Shown here: one piece after another, positions 34,131 through 42,598 of the stretch
Position numbering within the stretch: the stretch's first letter is position 1
How the letters are laid out: every line of letters begins with the position of its first letter
DNA from: Limnobaculum allomyrinae
GTDB taxonomy: Bacteria > Pseudomonadota > Gammaproteobacteria > Enterobacterales > Enterobacteriaceae
Assembly: GCF_016649425.1 (NCBI RefSeq)
Contig: NZ_JADRCR010000017.1
Span: forward strand, 1-42,615
Length of the DNA stretch: 42,615 nucleotides
Direction of reading: 5' to 3'
Notes under the pieces: model-generated
Databases searched by the model: none
What the model saw: only the letters and a program-made list of their open reading frames with translations
What the model was told of the DNA's origin: nothing
Made by a program: the position numbers and the translations under genes

Positions 34131-35524
34131 CCCCTGCGTTTAATTAACGCCACCTGAGCCATAATACTGGCCTCGTGTGCCTCAAAAGCAATACGTTTTA
34201 ACTTCATTTCTTCTTGTGTGATCTCATCTGAAAAATCGTAGTGCTCCCCCATTGGATCGTCTTTCCTGTCCGAGTGGTGCATACATAACTGACTAATTTC
34301 CCTAGCATCAGAACGGGAAAAACCCCGCGCTCGCATCTGTATAATCACATTACTTTTTAAAAACTTCCTGCACATGGTGTTAAACGCGCCGGCACTACCT
34401 TTAACAGTACCGGCATGTTTAACTCCTTTCACCGCATCCTCGGGGCTGTAAGTCTTAATCAGCTTATCGAGCGACCGTTTAGCAAATGGCATGGAAGGAT
34501 TGCGCGGCTGTAAAAATACATATTCTTTATTACAGTCCGGTACCGAATCCCTCCATGCTTTTTGTTCTTCCAAAATTTGCCGCATTTCTACCGTAACGGG
34601 TAACCTAAACTCTTTTTGCGTCTTCATAGCTCCCCGCATACCCATAACCCCCGCCGGATACACGATCTCGCTTAAATCTTCAGCAACAAAATCCCAACTT
34701 AAATTATTGATATTAACTGGTCTAACACCGGTTAATATCATTGCACGTACTGCATTTTTTTGGTGTATCGATGAGCAAGCCGCTACGTTAATCCATAATG
34801 CCGCTATTGACTCGATATCGGTATACAGGCGCGTAGGCATCGGGCGTTGCACGCGTGAGGAAATGTAATCATCCGGAAGGCTGGCAGCTACATTCCGCCC
34901 GTTACAAAATTTAGGCGCACCAAACTTCCACAACCGGCGTAGTTCCGCAAATAGTTCTATGGCCTGATTATTAGATTTAGAAGATACCCACATATCAAGC
35001 ACATTGATTAAATCGTTATAACTTATATCGCTAAATATGGTTCGTTCACTGAAAGACTCGGCTACCCGCCGCGTACGGCAACAGTAAGTTTCATAGCTGT
35101 TTTGGCCTAACTTACCTCGCGTTACCTTACCGGCTAAATCATTCTCATATAGCGTAATAACTTGCTGTACCGACTCCGCTTTTAACCCTTCCGATGCCAT
35201 GTCGCTGGCTCTTTCCCGTGCGATCTGCACGGCCATTTCCGGCCATTCCCCCAGTTTACGCCCTTTCAGCCCCATCACTTTGGGAAACTCAGCATAAAAA
35301 GTAACTTTACCGGCTTTGCTAAAATCGATACGTAAATAGCTATCTTTTTCGTATTTAGATCGGCGAGGTTTTCCCGAATGTAATAGAATAGTTTTAGCGG
35401 CAGTAACACAGATTTTAATATCTTGGCTCGTATAAGGGGGTTTACAACTATCCCACTTAGCCGATGCGTTCATTAATTCGCCGTTATCGGGGTTTGGTTC
35501 ACTCTGTGTTACGTTACGCGACAT
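34127..35524 (-). CDS. int: Tyrosine-type integrase
   Basis: 465 residues from the ATG at 35524, with GAGG six bases upstream; frames reaching 35557 lack such a site. The N-terminal part is a DUF4102-like/arm-binding domain (RIDFSKAGKVTFYAEFPKVM, GLKGRKLGEWPEMAVQIARE). The catalytic domain has MILTGVRPVNINNLSWDFV (first Arg), MKTQKEFRLPV (Lys) and HHSDRKDDPMGEHYDFSDE (His and probable nucleophile Tyr). The HxxR box is unclear: TMCRKFLKS is the best match, with Thr at the His position. It is convergent with the early operon and its 5' end faces the host junction. Confidence 0.82.
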   Translation of the reverse strand: MSRNVTQSEPNPDNGELMNASAKWDSCKPPYTSQDIKICVTAAKTILLHSGKPRRSKYEKDSYLRIDFSKAGKVTFYAEFPKVMGLKGRKLGEWPEMAVQIARERASDMASEGLKAESVQQVITLYENDLAGKVTRGKLGQNSYETYCCRTRRVAESFSERTIFSDISYNDLINVLDMWVSSKSNNQAIELFAELRRLWKFGAPKFCNGRNVAASLPDDYISSRVQRPMPTRLYTDIESIAALWINVAACSSIHQKNAVRAMILTGVRPVNINNLSWDFVAEDLSEIVYPAGVMGMRGAMKTQKEFRLPVTVEMRQILEEQKAWRDSVPDCNKEYVFLQPRNPSMPFAKRSLDKLIKTYSPEDAVKGVKHAGTVKGSAGAFNTMCRKFLKSNVIIQMRARGFSRSDAREISQLCMHHSDRKDDPMGEHYDFSDEITQEEMKLKRIAFEAHEASIMAQVALIKRRG

Positions 35525-35726
35525 TGAAAACCTCATTAAAACTACAGGCTCACACACTATACATTTTTAATACGTAAAAAAGGCTTGTGTTGCTGTTTTG
35601 TGTTACTGATATGGGTTTTTCAATGTATTATATACTGGTTAAATATACAAGGTGTGCGTGAGTGTGCGGCATTCGAAAGGTTATCAACCAACTGATATTA
35701 AAGGGCATTTTAGGCAAGATATTGAA
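35525..35726. other. Prophage-chromosome boundary region
   Basis: The 202 bases between int and yfhL hold no convincing gene. The right attachment site (attR) must lie here or very near, since the next gene is a conserved chromosomal gene. The stretch includes AT-rich segments and repeated TGTGTT-type words (35585-35615) that could be integrase arm sites. The core cannot be fixed without the left end, which is outside the window. Confidence 0.5.
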
Positions 35727-35987
35727 ATGGCATTATTAATTACAAAGCGCTGTATCAACTGTGACATGTGCGAACCAGAGTGTCCAAATCAGGCAATTGC
35801 TATGGGTGCAGAGATTTATGAAATAAATCCTGACCTTTGCACTGAATGTATCGGTCACTATGATGAACCAACCTGCATGAAAGTCTGCCCGATTGATAAC
35901 ACCATCATTCATGACCCTGCACATAAAGAGAGTAATGAGCAGCTATGGGATAAGTTCGTGTTACTGCATCATTCAGATAAACTTTGA
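35727..35987 (+). CDS. yfhL: YfhL, 2[4Fe-4S] ferredoxin
   Basis: 86 residues from MALLITKRCINCDMCEPECP, which matches the E. coli YfhL start; an upstream frame to 35652 is unlikely. Eight cysteines in two clusters are visible: C-x2-C-x2-C-x3-C (CINCDMCEPEC) and CTECIGHYDEPTCMKVC, the latter with the long insert typical of Alvin-type ferredoxins. It carries electrons in the cytoplasm; its partner reductase or acceptor is not known from this window. A strong terminator follows at 36012. It marks the return to the host chromosome. Confidence 0.93.
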   Translation: MALLITKRCINCDMCEPECPNQAIAMGAEIYEINPDLCTECIGHYDEPTCMKVCPIDNTIIHDPAHKESNEQLWDKFVLLHHSDKL

Positions 35988-36011
35988 TCTATCGACATCT
36001 CAGCCAGCAAT

Positions 36012-36037
36012 AAAAAAGAGCGCAATGCGCTCTTTTT
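36012..36037. terminator. Bidirectional terminator between yfhL and yfiF
   Basis: AAAAAAGAGCGCA pairs with TGCGCTCTTTTTT with almost no loop, giving a strong hairpin with T runs on both strands. It lies between the convergent yfhL (+) and yfiF (-) genes and can end both transcripts. Confidence 0.9.
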
Positions 36038-36059
36038 TAGTTTTGATGTTCAATCGCCA

Positions 36060-37103
36060 TTAGCGAGAGGCGTTTTGGCGCCACCACTCTGCCAGTAAAA
36101 TACCGGTAGCAACAGAAACGTTCAAGCTCTCGACGTTGCCGGTTCCGGCAATCGAAACGCTTACATCACTTTGCTTCATGGTTACATCTGACAGGCCATC
36201 ACGCTCTTCGCCCAGCACCAATACGGTTTTTGCCGGTAAAACAGCCTCTGATAACGGTGTTCCCTTATGACTGGAAGTAGTCACAATGGTATAACCCGCC
36301 CGACGGAACAAATCTAATGCCTGAGGGAAATCATCAATACCGATAGCGGTTAAATGTTCTGCACCACCTTCTGCGGTACGAATGGCTGCACCAGATTCAA
36401 GCATATCAGGGTCGCGCAGCAGAACGCCTTTCACACCAAAGTGAGCACAAGATCGCATCATACCGCCCAGGTTATGTGGGTTTCCTACGTTTTCTAACGC
36501 CAGTACACAATCGCTTTTCCCGGCTTTCGCCAAATAATCCGCCACGGTTAAACCGCCGCGTTTCTTAATCAGGAAGCAAACGCCACCGTGATGCTCAGTG
36601 CCCGATACGCGAATAAGCTCTTCTTCATCAACCACATGGTAAGCTTTACGGTTAGCCGCCATCCAACGCAGAGCTTCGCGGAATCTTGGGGTTACCGACT
36701 GGATGAAATAGGCGCGAACGATAGCATCAGGACGACTTTGGAACAGTGCCTGACAAGCATTTTCGCCATACACTTTGGTTTCTTCTTCACGTTGGCGACG
36801 CAATTGAGCCGGATCGATCTGACTTTTGCCGCTAATTCCACCGTGGTCAAAAGGTTCTGGCTCACTGACATCTTGCAGCTTCGCTTGCCATGGAGAGCGA
36901 GGCGGTTTTTCATTGGCACTACGAACCGGACGATGCGGAAGATCTTTATCTCCCCAACGTGCATTTTTATCACCCCGATCGTTACTTCTGTTTGCCGGGC
37001 GCTTTTTATCTGAGCGACGGTTATTCTTATCATCTTTGTTGTCGTCACCGCGGACGTACATTACTTTAACTTTGCCGTTCTTACCGCTAAAAGAGTCATT
37101 CAT
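36060..37103 (-). CDS. yfiF: YfiF, SpoU/TrmH-family RNA 2'-O-methyltransferase-like protein
   Basis: 347 residues from [20 protein letters not shown], matching the start of E. coli YfiF. A charged, low-complexity N-terminal tail (residues about 15-90) is followed by [40 protein letters not shown] and a SpoU-type SPOUT domain: [54 protein letters not shown] and [20 protein letters not shown]. The knotted domain binds S-adenosylmethionine. The RNA target of YfiF is not established to my knowledge. It is divergent from trxC. Confidence 0.92.
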   Translation of the reverse strand: MNDSFSGKNGKVKVMYVRGDDNKDDKNNRRSDKKRPANRSNDRGDKNARWGDKDLPHRPVRSANEKPPRSPWQAKLQDVSEPEPFDHGGISGKSQIDPAQLRRQREEETKVYGENACQALFQSRPDAIVRAYFIQSVTPRFREALRWMAANRKAYHVVDEEELIRVSGTEHHGGVCFLIKKRGGLTVADYLAKAGKSDCVLALENVGNPHNLGGMMRSCAHFGVKGVLLRDPDMLESGAAIRTAEGGAEHLTAIGIDDFPQALDLFRRAGYTIVTTSSHKGTPLSEAVLPAKTVLVLGEERDGLSDVTMKQSDVSVSIAGTGNVESLNVSVATGILLAEWWRQNASR

Positions 37104-37284
37104 ACCTATATCTCCACTTCCACATCGCATCCGGCGCGCAGATTACCTGATGTTATGTCGGTAAGCCACCATCATCTGCCAAAAGTCTAAATCTATTATA
37201 ACTATCGATGAAATCACATTGTTGATAGTTAATCATTTGTACATAATAAGTGAAATCAATGTGTAATTTCACTGAGGTAACAGC

Positions 37285-37716
37285 ATGAATACCCTTTGTC
37301 CTTCTTGTCTGACTACAAATCGAATCCCTGAAGATCGTATTCAGGAAGATGCAAAATGTGGCCGCTGTGGACATGAGCTTTTCGATGGCGAAGTAATTAA
37401 CGCTAGCCAAGCTTCTTTTGATTCATTATTAAATGACGACCTTCCTGTAGTCGTCGATTTCTGGGCTCCATGGTGCGGCCCGTGCGTCAACTTTGCCCCA
37501 ATCTTTGAAGATGTCGCTCAGGAAAGGGAAAGAGAAGTCCGCTTTGTAAAAGTCGACACCGAAGCCGAACAGGAACTGAGTGCTCGTTTTGGCATCCGTA
37601 GTATACCTACCATTATGGTATTCAAGAAGGGACAACGTATAGATATGTTGAACGGAGCCCTTCCAAAAGCCTCTTTTGACCAATGGTTGAGTGAAGTTTT
37701 AGCTAAAAATAGTTAG
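37285..37716 (+). CDS. trxC: Thioredoxin 2
   Basis: 143 residues. The N-terminal zinc domain has two CxxC pairs (LCPSCLTTN and KCGRCG) that distinguish thioredoxin 2 from thioredoxin 1. The thioredoxin fold follows, with active site WAPWCGPC and the cis-proline segment [13 protein letters not shown]. It reduces disulphides in the cytoplasm and is usually induced by oxidative stress through OxyR; I did not identify an OxyR site in the 181-base divergent gap with yfiF. A terminator follows at 37759. Confidence 0.95.
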   Translation: MNTLCPSCLTTNRIPEDRIQEDAKCGRCGHELFDGEVINASQASFDSLLNDDLPVVVDFWAPWCGPCVNFAPIFEDVAQEREREVRFVKVDTEAEQELSARFGIRSIPTIMVFKKGQRIDMLNGALPKASFDQWLSEVLAKNS

Positions 37717-37758
37717 CACTCTGCGGTAAATCTGAAGGTTTCGCTAAAAAATTATCCC

Positions 37759-37795
37759 AGGGGCGCTGAATACGATATCATGCGCCCCTTTATTA
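37759..37795 (+). terminator. Terminator of trxC
   Basis: AGGGGCGC (37759-37766) pairs with GCGCCCCT (37782-37789), then TTATTATTT. It lies between trxC and tapT. Confidence 0.82.
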
Positions 37796-37838
37796 TTTAT
37801 CGACTTTAATCCCAACAGATTATCTCAGGTTACCTCTT

Positions 37839-38579
37839 ATGGCTTCTGACATTGCATCCCCTTCTCTTCCTGACAATGCTGTTTTACAGTTGAGGGAACA
37901 GCGGCTTGCTCAATCCACTCGGCCTTTCCGCGCCAGAGGATGCAGGGTCATTCGTTGCCATCGTTGTCTGCTGCCTCGAGTCCATTGTTTGTGCCACTCT
38001 TTTTCAGCGACTATTGCCGAAAGTACTTTTTGTCTGTTGATGTACGATACAGAACCGCTAAAGCCAAGTAATACCGGTCGTCTGATTGCTGATATATTGC
38101 CTGACACTAAAGCATTTCTCTGGTCACGCACCAATATTGATCCTCAGCTATTAGCTCTGTTATCCAGTCCGGATTATCAACCTTATGTTATCTTTCCGGC
38201 CTCTTATTCATCACCTGACCGGGTTGTTACTCGCGTTGAAAAACAGAGTAATAAGCGCCCGCTATTTATCATTCTGGACGGCACCTGGACAGAAGCCAGA
38301 AAAATGTTTCGCAAAAGCCCCTATCTGGATCGCTTTCCTGTACTTTCTATAGATAACGATCAGAGCTCAGGTTACCAATTGCGGGAAGCCAGCCGTAAAG
38401 AGCAACTTTGCACCGCTGAAGTCGCTATTCAAATTTTGCATCAGGTAGGTGAATCACATGCTTCAGAAGGCCTTGAGCATTATTTTGATGATTTTCGTCA
38501 ACGTTATCTTGCTGGTAAGGCAAACCGTTCACTGGAAAGTTTTATCGCTTTTTCAGCTGGAGAAACCGATAAAAGTTAG
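37839..38579 (+). CDS. tapT: TapT (YfiP), tRNA-uridine aminocarboxypropyltransferase
   Basis: 246 residues of the DTW domain family. Visible motifs: CRVIRCHRCLLPRVHCLC (zinc-type Cys cluster), LMYDTEPLKPSNTGRLI, FIILDGTWTEARKMFRKSP (the D-G-T-W signature) and GYQLREASRKEQLCTAEV. E. coli YfiP/TapT makes acp3U at position 47 of tRNA using S-adenosylmethionine. The first 40 residues are an N-terminal extension common in this family. In E. coli yfiQ (lysine acetyltransferase) follows; here pssA is next, so yfiQ is absent from this locus. Confidence 0.9.
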   Translation: MASDIASPSLPDNAVLQLREQRLAQSTRPFRARGCRVIRCHRCLLPRVHCLCHSFSATIAESTFCLLMYDTEPLKPSNTGRLIADILPDTKAFLWSRTNIDPQLLALLSSPDYQPYVIFPASYSSPDRVVTRVEKQSNKRPLFIILDGTWTEARKMFRKSPYLDRFPVLSIDNDQSSGYQLREASRKEQLCTAEVAIQILHQVGESHASEGLEHYFDDFRQRYLAGKANRSLESFIAFSAGETDKS

Positions 38580-38786
38580 AATGTGTAGTTTTAAATATTA
38601 TTAAGTATCAATTAGTTGAAATCTCTACTGGTGAAAATCTGTTATATCAGCGACAGTTTTGCAATATTAGCGCGGTTTTTTAGTCACAATCTTAGCTAGT
38701 GGTGGTAGTATTACCGGATCCAACTGATAATCAATATGCACGTTATGGCCTGTTGCCATAACCCAACAAGAGAAGAATGCTTTGTG

Positions 38787-40142
38787 ATGTTGTCATCATT
38801 TAAACGAAAGAAATCTCAACAACACCTTGCACAACTGCCGAAAATTTCCCAGCGGATTGATGATATTAAAATATTATCAACACCAGGTGATTATCGTTCT
38901 ACTTTACTTGACTTGATTAGTCGCGCAGAACAACGCATATACCTGATCGCGCTTTATCTTGAGCATGATGATGCAGGTATCGATATTTTATCTGCGATTT
39001 ATCAGGCCAAAATGCGTCGCCCTGAGTTAGAGGTCGCTATATTAGTAGACTGGCATCGTGCTCAACGGGGTCGAATTGGTGCAGCCGCAGAAAGTACCAA
39101 TGCTGATTGGTACTGTAAAATGGCTGAACAGCATCCTGGAGTAGAAGTACCTGTCTATGGTGTTCCGGTTAATACTCGCGAAGCGCTGGGTGTGCTGCAC
39201 TTAAAAGGCAGCATTATCGATAATACCGTTGCCTACACTGGTGCCAGCGTCAATGACGTTTATCTACATCGACACGATAAATATCGTTATGACCGCTATC
39301 AGTTCATTACCAATGCCTCATTAGCGGATAGCATGATCGCTTATGTCAAACAGTTCCTGTTACCAGCAGAAGCGGTGCGCAATTTAGATTGCCAGAACCG
39401 GCCTCGCGGTCAGGAAATTAAAAATGACATTAAAAAATTCAGACAGAGCTTGCGTGTTCATGGTTATGAGTTTGAAAACAGCGCTACCAATGAAGAACTC
39501 TCCGTCGCCCCATTCGTTGGCTTAGGTCGTCATAGTCCATTAAATAAAGTCATCGATCGGCTGATGAACAGTACAGAGCACAAACTAACGTTATGTACTC
39601 CTTATTTCAATTTACCTGCACCATTAGTGAAAAATATCATTTCATTATTACGTCAGGGTAAGAAAGTTGAAATTATCGTTGGTGATAAAACTGCTAACGA
39701 CTTTTATATTCCTGAAGACCAGCCGTTCAAAATTATTGGTGCTCTGCCCTATCTGTATGAAATTAATCTTCGTCGCTTTGTTACACGATTACAGCGCTAT
39801 GTAGACCAGGGTCTGCTAACCGTTCGTTTGTGGAAAGATGAAGATAACACTTATCATCTGAAAGGCATGTGGGTTGACGATGAGTGGCAGCTCATTACCG
39901 GTAATAATCTAAACCCACGGGCTTGGCACTTGGATCTGGAAAATGCGATTTTGATCCACGACCCTCAGGGAGAGTTGAAAGAAGCGCGCCAGCATGAACT
40001 GGAATGTATTCGCACACATACTTTTGTGGTTAATCACTATCAGCAACTGCAAAGTATTCAATTCTATCCGGTCAAAATACGTAAGCTAATTCGTCGATTA
40101 CGACGTATTCGTATCGATAAGCTAATTAGTCGTATTCTGTAA
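38787..40142 (+). CDS. pssA: CDP-diacylglycerol-serine O-phosphatidyltransferase (phosphatidylserine synthase)
   Basis: 451 residues, the same length as the E. coli enzyme, starting MLSSFKRKKSQQHLAQLPKI; upstream in-frame codons are not needed. Two phospholipase-D-type HKD motifs are present: His138/Lys140 (HLKGSIIDNTVAYTGAS) and His357/Lys359 (HLKGMWVDDEWQLITGNN). The basic C-terminus (KIRKLIRRLRRIRIDKLI) helps association with membrane and ribosomes. It makes phosphatidylserine, the precursor of phosphatidylethanolamine. It is followed by a strong terminator. Confidence 0.97.
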   Translation: MLSSFKRKKSQQHLAQLPKISQRIDDIKILSTPGDYRSTLLDLISRAEQRIYLIALYLEHDDAGIDILSAIYQAKMRRPELEVAILVDWHRAQRGRIGAAAESTNADWYCKMAEQHPGVEVPVYGVPVNTREALGVLHLKGSIIDNTVAYTGASVNDVYLHRHDKYRYDRYQFITNASLADSMIAYVKQFLLPAEAVRNLDCQNRPRGQEIKNDIKKFRQSLRVHGYEFENSATNEELSVAPFVGLGRHSPLNKVIDRLMNSTEHKLTLCTPYFNLPAPLVKNIISLLRQGKKVEIIVGDKTANDFYIPEDQPFKIIGALPYLYEINLRRFVTRLQRYVDQGLLTVRLWKDEDNTYHLKGMWVDDEWQLITGNNLNPRAWHLDLENAILIHDPQGELKEARQHELECIRTHTFVVNHYQQLQSIQFYPVKIRKLIRRLRRIRIDKLISRIL

Positions 40143-40146
40143 CTCT

Positions 40147-40173
40147 AAAAAGCCCCGAAATTCGGGGCTTTTT
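40147..40173 (+). terminator. Terminator of pssA
   Basis: AAAAAGCCCCGAA and TTCGGGGCTTTTT form a long, nearly perfect hairpin five bases after the pssA stop. Confidence 0.93.
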
Positions 40174-40349
40174 AATACACCAAAAACATCCTTTCTGCCT
40201 CTCTTCATTTTGTATTGTATTTACCCTTCAGTACGATATTTCTTACCCTTTTGAAAAACACACCTTTAAGTAATTTTCTTGTCTTTTGCTGGTGTTTTGT
40301 TGGGGATTGATGTTAATTAATAACACACATCAAACCACAAGGATAAAAA

Positions 40350-41111
40350 ATGAAGTTCAAATTATTGGTTGGTACCGCATTAATCCTGAGCTGCTTACAG
40401 GTTCAGGCTCGTACTATGGACGCAATTCAACAGTCAGGAACACTCAAAGTGGGTGTTCCGGGTGACTACGCTCCGCTGGCGTATCGCAATGCTTCAGGCG
40501 CACTTGAAGGCTATGATATCGATATGGCTAATGCATTAGGTAAATCATTAAATCTGAAAGTAGATTTTGTCATTACCAGTTGGCCAACTTTGTCAGACGA
40601 TCTGGCTGCAGACAAATTTGATGTTGCCATGGGTGGTGTTACGGAAACAGCAAAACGTAAAGCAGAATTTGGATTAACCAAGCCAATTGTAGCCAACGGA
40701 AAAATTGCTTTAGCCAGCTGTTCTGTTGCCAAAGAATTACCTGACTTAGAAAAGATCGATCAACCTAAAGTTAAAGTCGTTGTTAACCCAGGTGGCACCA
40801 ACCAAACCTTCGTAGATAGTCACATCAAAAAAGCACAAATAATTCGAGTTAAAGATAACTTTGATAATCTACAGGCACTGAGAGATAAAACAGCAGACAT
40901 CATGGTAACCGATCTGATCGAAGGCGATTACTATCAGAATAAAGAACCAAACGTACTTTGTATGGCGACAGAAAAGCCTTTCTCTGGTACCGAGAGCCAT
41001 AAGGTATATATGGTTAAAAAAGATAATACCAAGCTGCTGGAGAGTATTAATACCTGGTTGCAGGGAGAAACTAAATCCCAGCTGGCAAAACAGTGGAAAA
41101 TTCGCGAGTAA
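40350..41111 (+). CDS. Periplasmic cyclohexadienyl dehydratase-like / solute-binding protein
   Basis: 253 residues. MKFKLLVGTALILSCLQVQA is a signal peptide with probable cleavage after VQA. The mature part has the extracellular solute-binding fold (LKVGVPGDYAPLAYRNASGA, LEGYDIDMANALGKSLNLKV). Segments such as TSWPTLSDDLAADKFDVAMG, VVVNPGGTN and VTDLIEGD (Glu191) match cyclohexadienyl dehydratases of the PheC type, where the Glu in VTDxxE is the general acid. It may convert prephenate or arogenate in the periplasm, or bind an amino acid; no ABC permease or ATPase genes are adjacent. AAGGA lies before the ATG. Confidence 0.8.
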   Translation: MKFKLLVGTALILSCLQVQARTMDAIQQSGTLKVGVPGDYAPLAYRNASGALEGYDIDMANALGKSLNLKVDFVITSWPTLSDDLAADKFDVAMGGVTETAKRKAEFGLTKPIVANGKIALASCSVAKELPDLEKIDQPKVKVVVNPGGTNQTFVDSHIKKAQIIRVKDNFDNLQALRDKTADIMVTDLIEGDYYQNKEPNVLCMATEKPFSGTESHKVYMVKKDNTKLLESINTWLQGETKSQLAKQWKIRE

Positions 41112-41130
41112 GTGGTAGCAATTTCTCCAT

Positions 41131-41163
41131 AAGCCCTAACCAGCGAATTGATTAGGGCTTTTA
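41131..41163. terminator. Bidirectional terminator between the PheC-like gene and the secreted-protein gene
   Basis: AAGCCCTAA (41131-41139) pairs with TTAGGGCTT (41152-41160) across a 12-base loop, followed by TT. The two flanking genes converge here. Confidence 0.75.
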
Positions 41164-41166
41164 AAA

Positions 41167-41763
41167 CTAAGCGCTGCAATCGCTGGAAACACGGTCTAAA
41201 ACGGTTAAATACCAGCGTTGGTTAAAATGTCCCAAATGAAAAACTAACTCTTCACCATCATTTGATGCCAATACTATTCTACGACTTACAGACTCAAGCT
41301 TTTTCAAATCAGCAAACTCCTTATCGCTCATATCTGTCATTTCATGCAGTTTCAAAAAAGCGGCCGTTTCAGACAAGAGATGGTCATTGCCTGTTTTTCC
41401 TACTGATAAACCAGTTGGACTCCAACGCTCAGTATCACAATCAAATATAGCAGCAGTCTTATATCGGGTAATCTTGCTATTTGCTCTAATAAGCTTTTCA
41501 GATAAAACCTCATAGGGCAGATATTCCGGAACCGGCTGTTTAAAATCAAACTGAGATAATTGCTCATATTGGTATGGAATACCGCGTTTATACACAATAT
41601 AAATACCAATATCTTTATTAATGAGAGAGTTGATTATTTGAGTATCTTGCAAATGAAAACCAAGTAATACTTTTTGAACAATCTCTTCAAAAGATGAATT
41701 TGTTGAGGCAATAGAGGTACAGGAAAAGAGAAGTGCATACAGGGCGACAAAAAATGTTCTCAT
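41167..41763 (-). CDS. Secreted protein of unknown function
   Basis: 198 residues. MRTFFVALYALLFSCTSIAS is a signal peptide (likely cleavage after IAS). The mature part is a mixed alpha/beta sequence: EEIVQKVLLGFHLQDTQIIN, IYIVYKRGIPYQYEQLSQFD, KYTAA-type strands around FDCDTERWSPTGLSVGKTG, and LVFHLGHFNQRWYLTVLDRV at the end. Cys at FDCD and near the C-terminus (SSDCSA) could form a disulphide in the periplasm. I do not recognise the family. It converges with the PheC-like gene and is separated from the rRNA operon by the repeat array. Confidence 0.7.
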   Translation of the reverse strand: MRTFFVALYALLFSCTSIASTNSSFEEIVQKVLLGFHLQDTQIINSLINKDIGIYIVYKRGIPYQYEQLSQFDFKQPVPEYLPYEVLSEKLIRANSKITRYKTAAIFDCDTERWSPTGLSVGKTGNDHLLSETAAFLKLHEMTDMSDKEFADLKKLESVSRRIVLASNDGEELVFHLGHFNQRWYLTVLDRVSSDCSA

Positions 41764-41803
41764 ACTTCATAATCCTTTAAATCAAGCACTCGTTTTTATA
41801 TCA

Positions 41804-42431
41804 CATAAAGTAAAAAACTCAGTCTTTCAGTTAAGATAGTTTTTCCTGATTAGAACCTGACAAATTGGCTGAAGCGGATATTCCGGCCGTAACCGATATG
41901 TGCTTATATCACTTAGGTGCCCGGCCGGTAGCGCTAATCTCTGACTATTTCACTATCTGCATAAAGCGAAAAACCTCAGTCTTTCAGCGGAGGTGGTTTT
42001 TCCTTATTCGAACCTGACAAATTGGCTTGAGTGGATATTCCGGCCGTAACCGGTATGTGCTGATATCACTTAGGTGCCCGGCCGGTAGCGCTAATCTCTG
42101 ACTATTTCACTATCTGCATAAAGCAAAAAACCTCGGTCTTTCGGCGGAGGTAGTTTTTTCTGATTCGAACCTGACAAATTGGCTGGAGCGGATATTCCGG
42201 CCGTAACCGGTATGTGCTGATATCACTAACGTGCCCGGCCGGTAGCGCTAATCTCTGACTGTTTCACTATCTGCATAAAGCAAAAAAACCTCGGTCTTTC
42301 GGCGGAGGTCGTTTTTTCTGATTAGAGCCTGACAAATTGGCTAGTGCGGATATTCCGGCCGTAACCGGTATGTGCTGATATCACTAAGGTGCCCGGCCGG
42401 TAGCGCCGGTCTCTAACTGTTTCACCATCCG
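41804..42431 (-). repeat. Four tandem 156-158-bp repeats downstream of the 5S rRNA gene
   Basis: Units begin at CATAAAG words at 41804, 41960, 42117 and 42274, and a fifth word at 42432 starts the rRNA terminator. On the minus strand each unit ends in a terminator-like element (ACCTCCGCCGAAAGACCGAG then T run; degraded in the unit farthest from 5S). Each carries a GC-rich inverted pair (CCGGCCG and CGGCCGG) around a loop with GATATC. Copies are very similar, with divergence highest at the distal end. No gene is visible. I cannot identify the family. Confidence 0.9.
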
Positions 42432-42438
42432 CATAAAG

Positions 42439-42467
42439 CAAAAAACCCCCAGCTTTCGCTGAGGGTT
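42439..42467 (-). terminator. rRNA operon terminator
   Basis: On the minus strand ACCCTCAGC (42466-42458) pairs with GCTGGGGGT (42453-42445; one G-T pair) around a GAAA loop, then six T. It lies 12 bases after the 5S 3' end. Confidence 0.92.
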
Positions 42468-42478
42468 TCTCTTAATTA

Positions 42479-42598
42479 AAGCCTGGCAGTTTCCTACTCT
42501 CGCATGGGGAAGCCCCACACTACCATCGGCGCTACGGCGTTTCACTTCTGAGTTCGGCATGGGGTCAGGTGGGACCACCGCGCTATCGCCGCCAGGCA
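42479..42598 (-). rRNA. rrf: 5S ribosomal RNA
   Basis: On the minus strand the gene starts TGCCTGGCGGCGATAGCGCG and ends CTGCCAGGC; the ends pair as in the 5S helix I. The core, including GAACTCAGAAGTGAAACGCC and GATGGTAGTGTGGGG, is almost identical to the E. coli 5S rRNA. It is the last gene of an rRNA operon that continues beyond the right edge of the window. The ends may be off by a base or two. Confidence 0.96.

Noticed and set aside
35652-35726. Longer N-terminus for YfhL
   Set aside because: The extra 25 codons do not match the known protein, whose homologue begins at MALLIT.
41804-42431. Repeat units as tRNA genes
   Set aside because: No T-loop consensus, anticodon arm or CCA end can be fitted in the unit.
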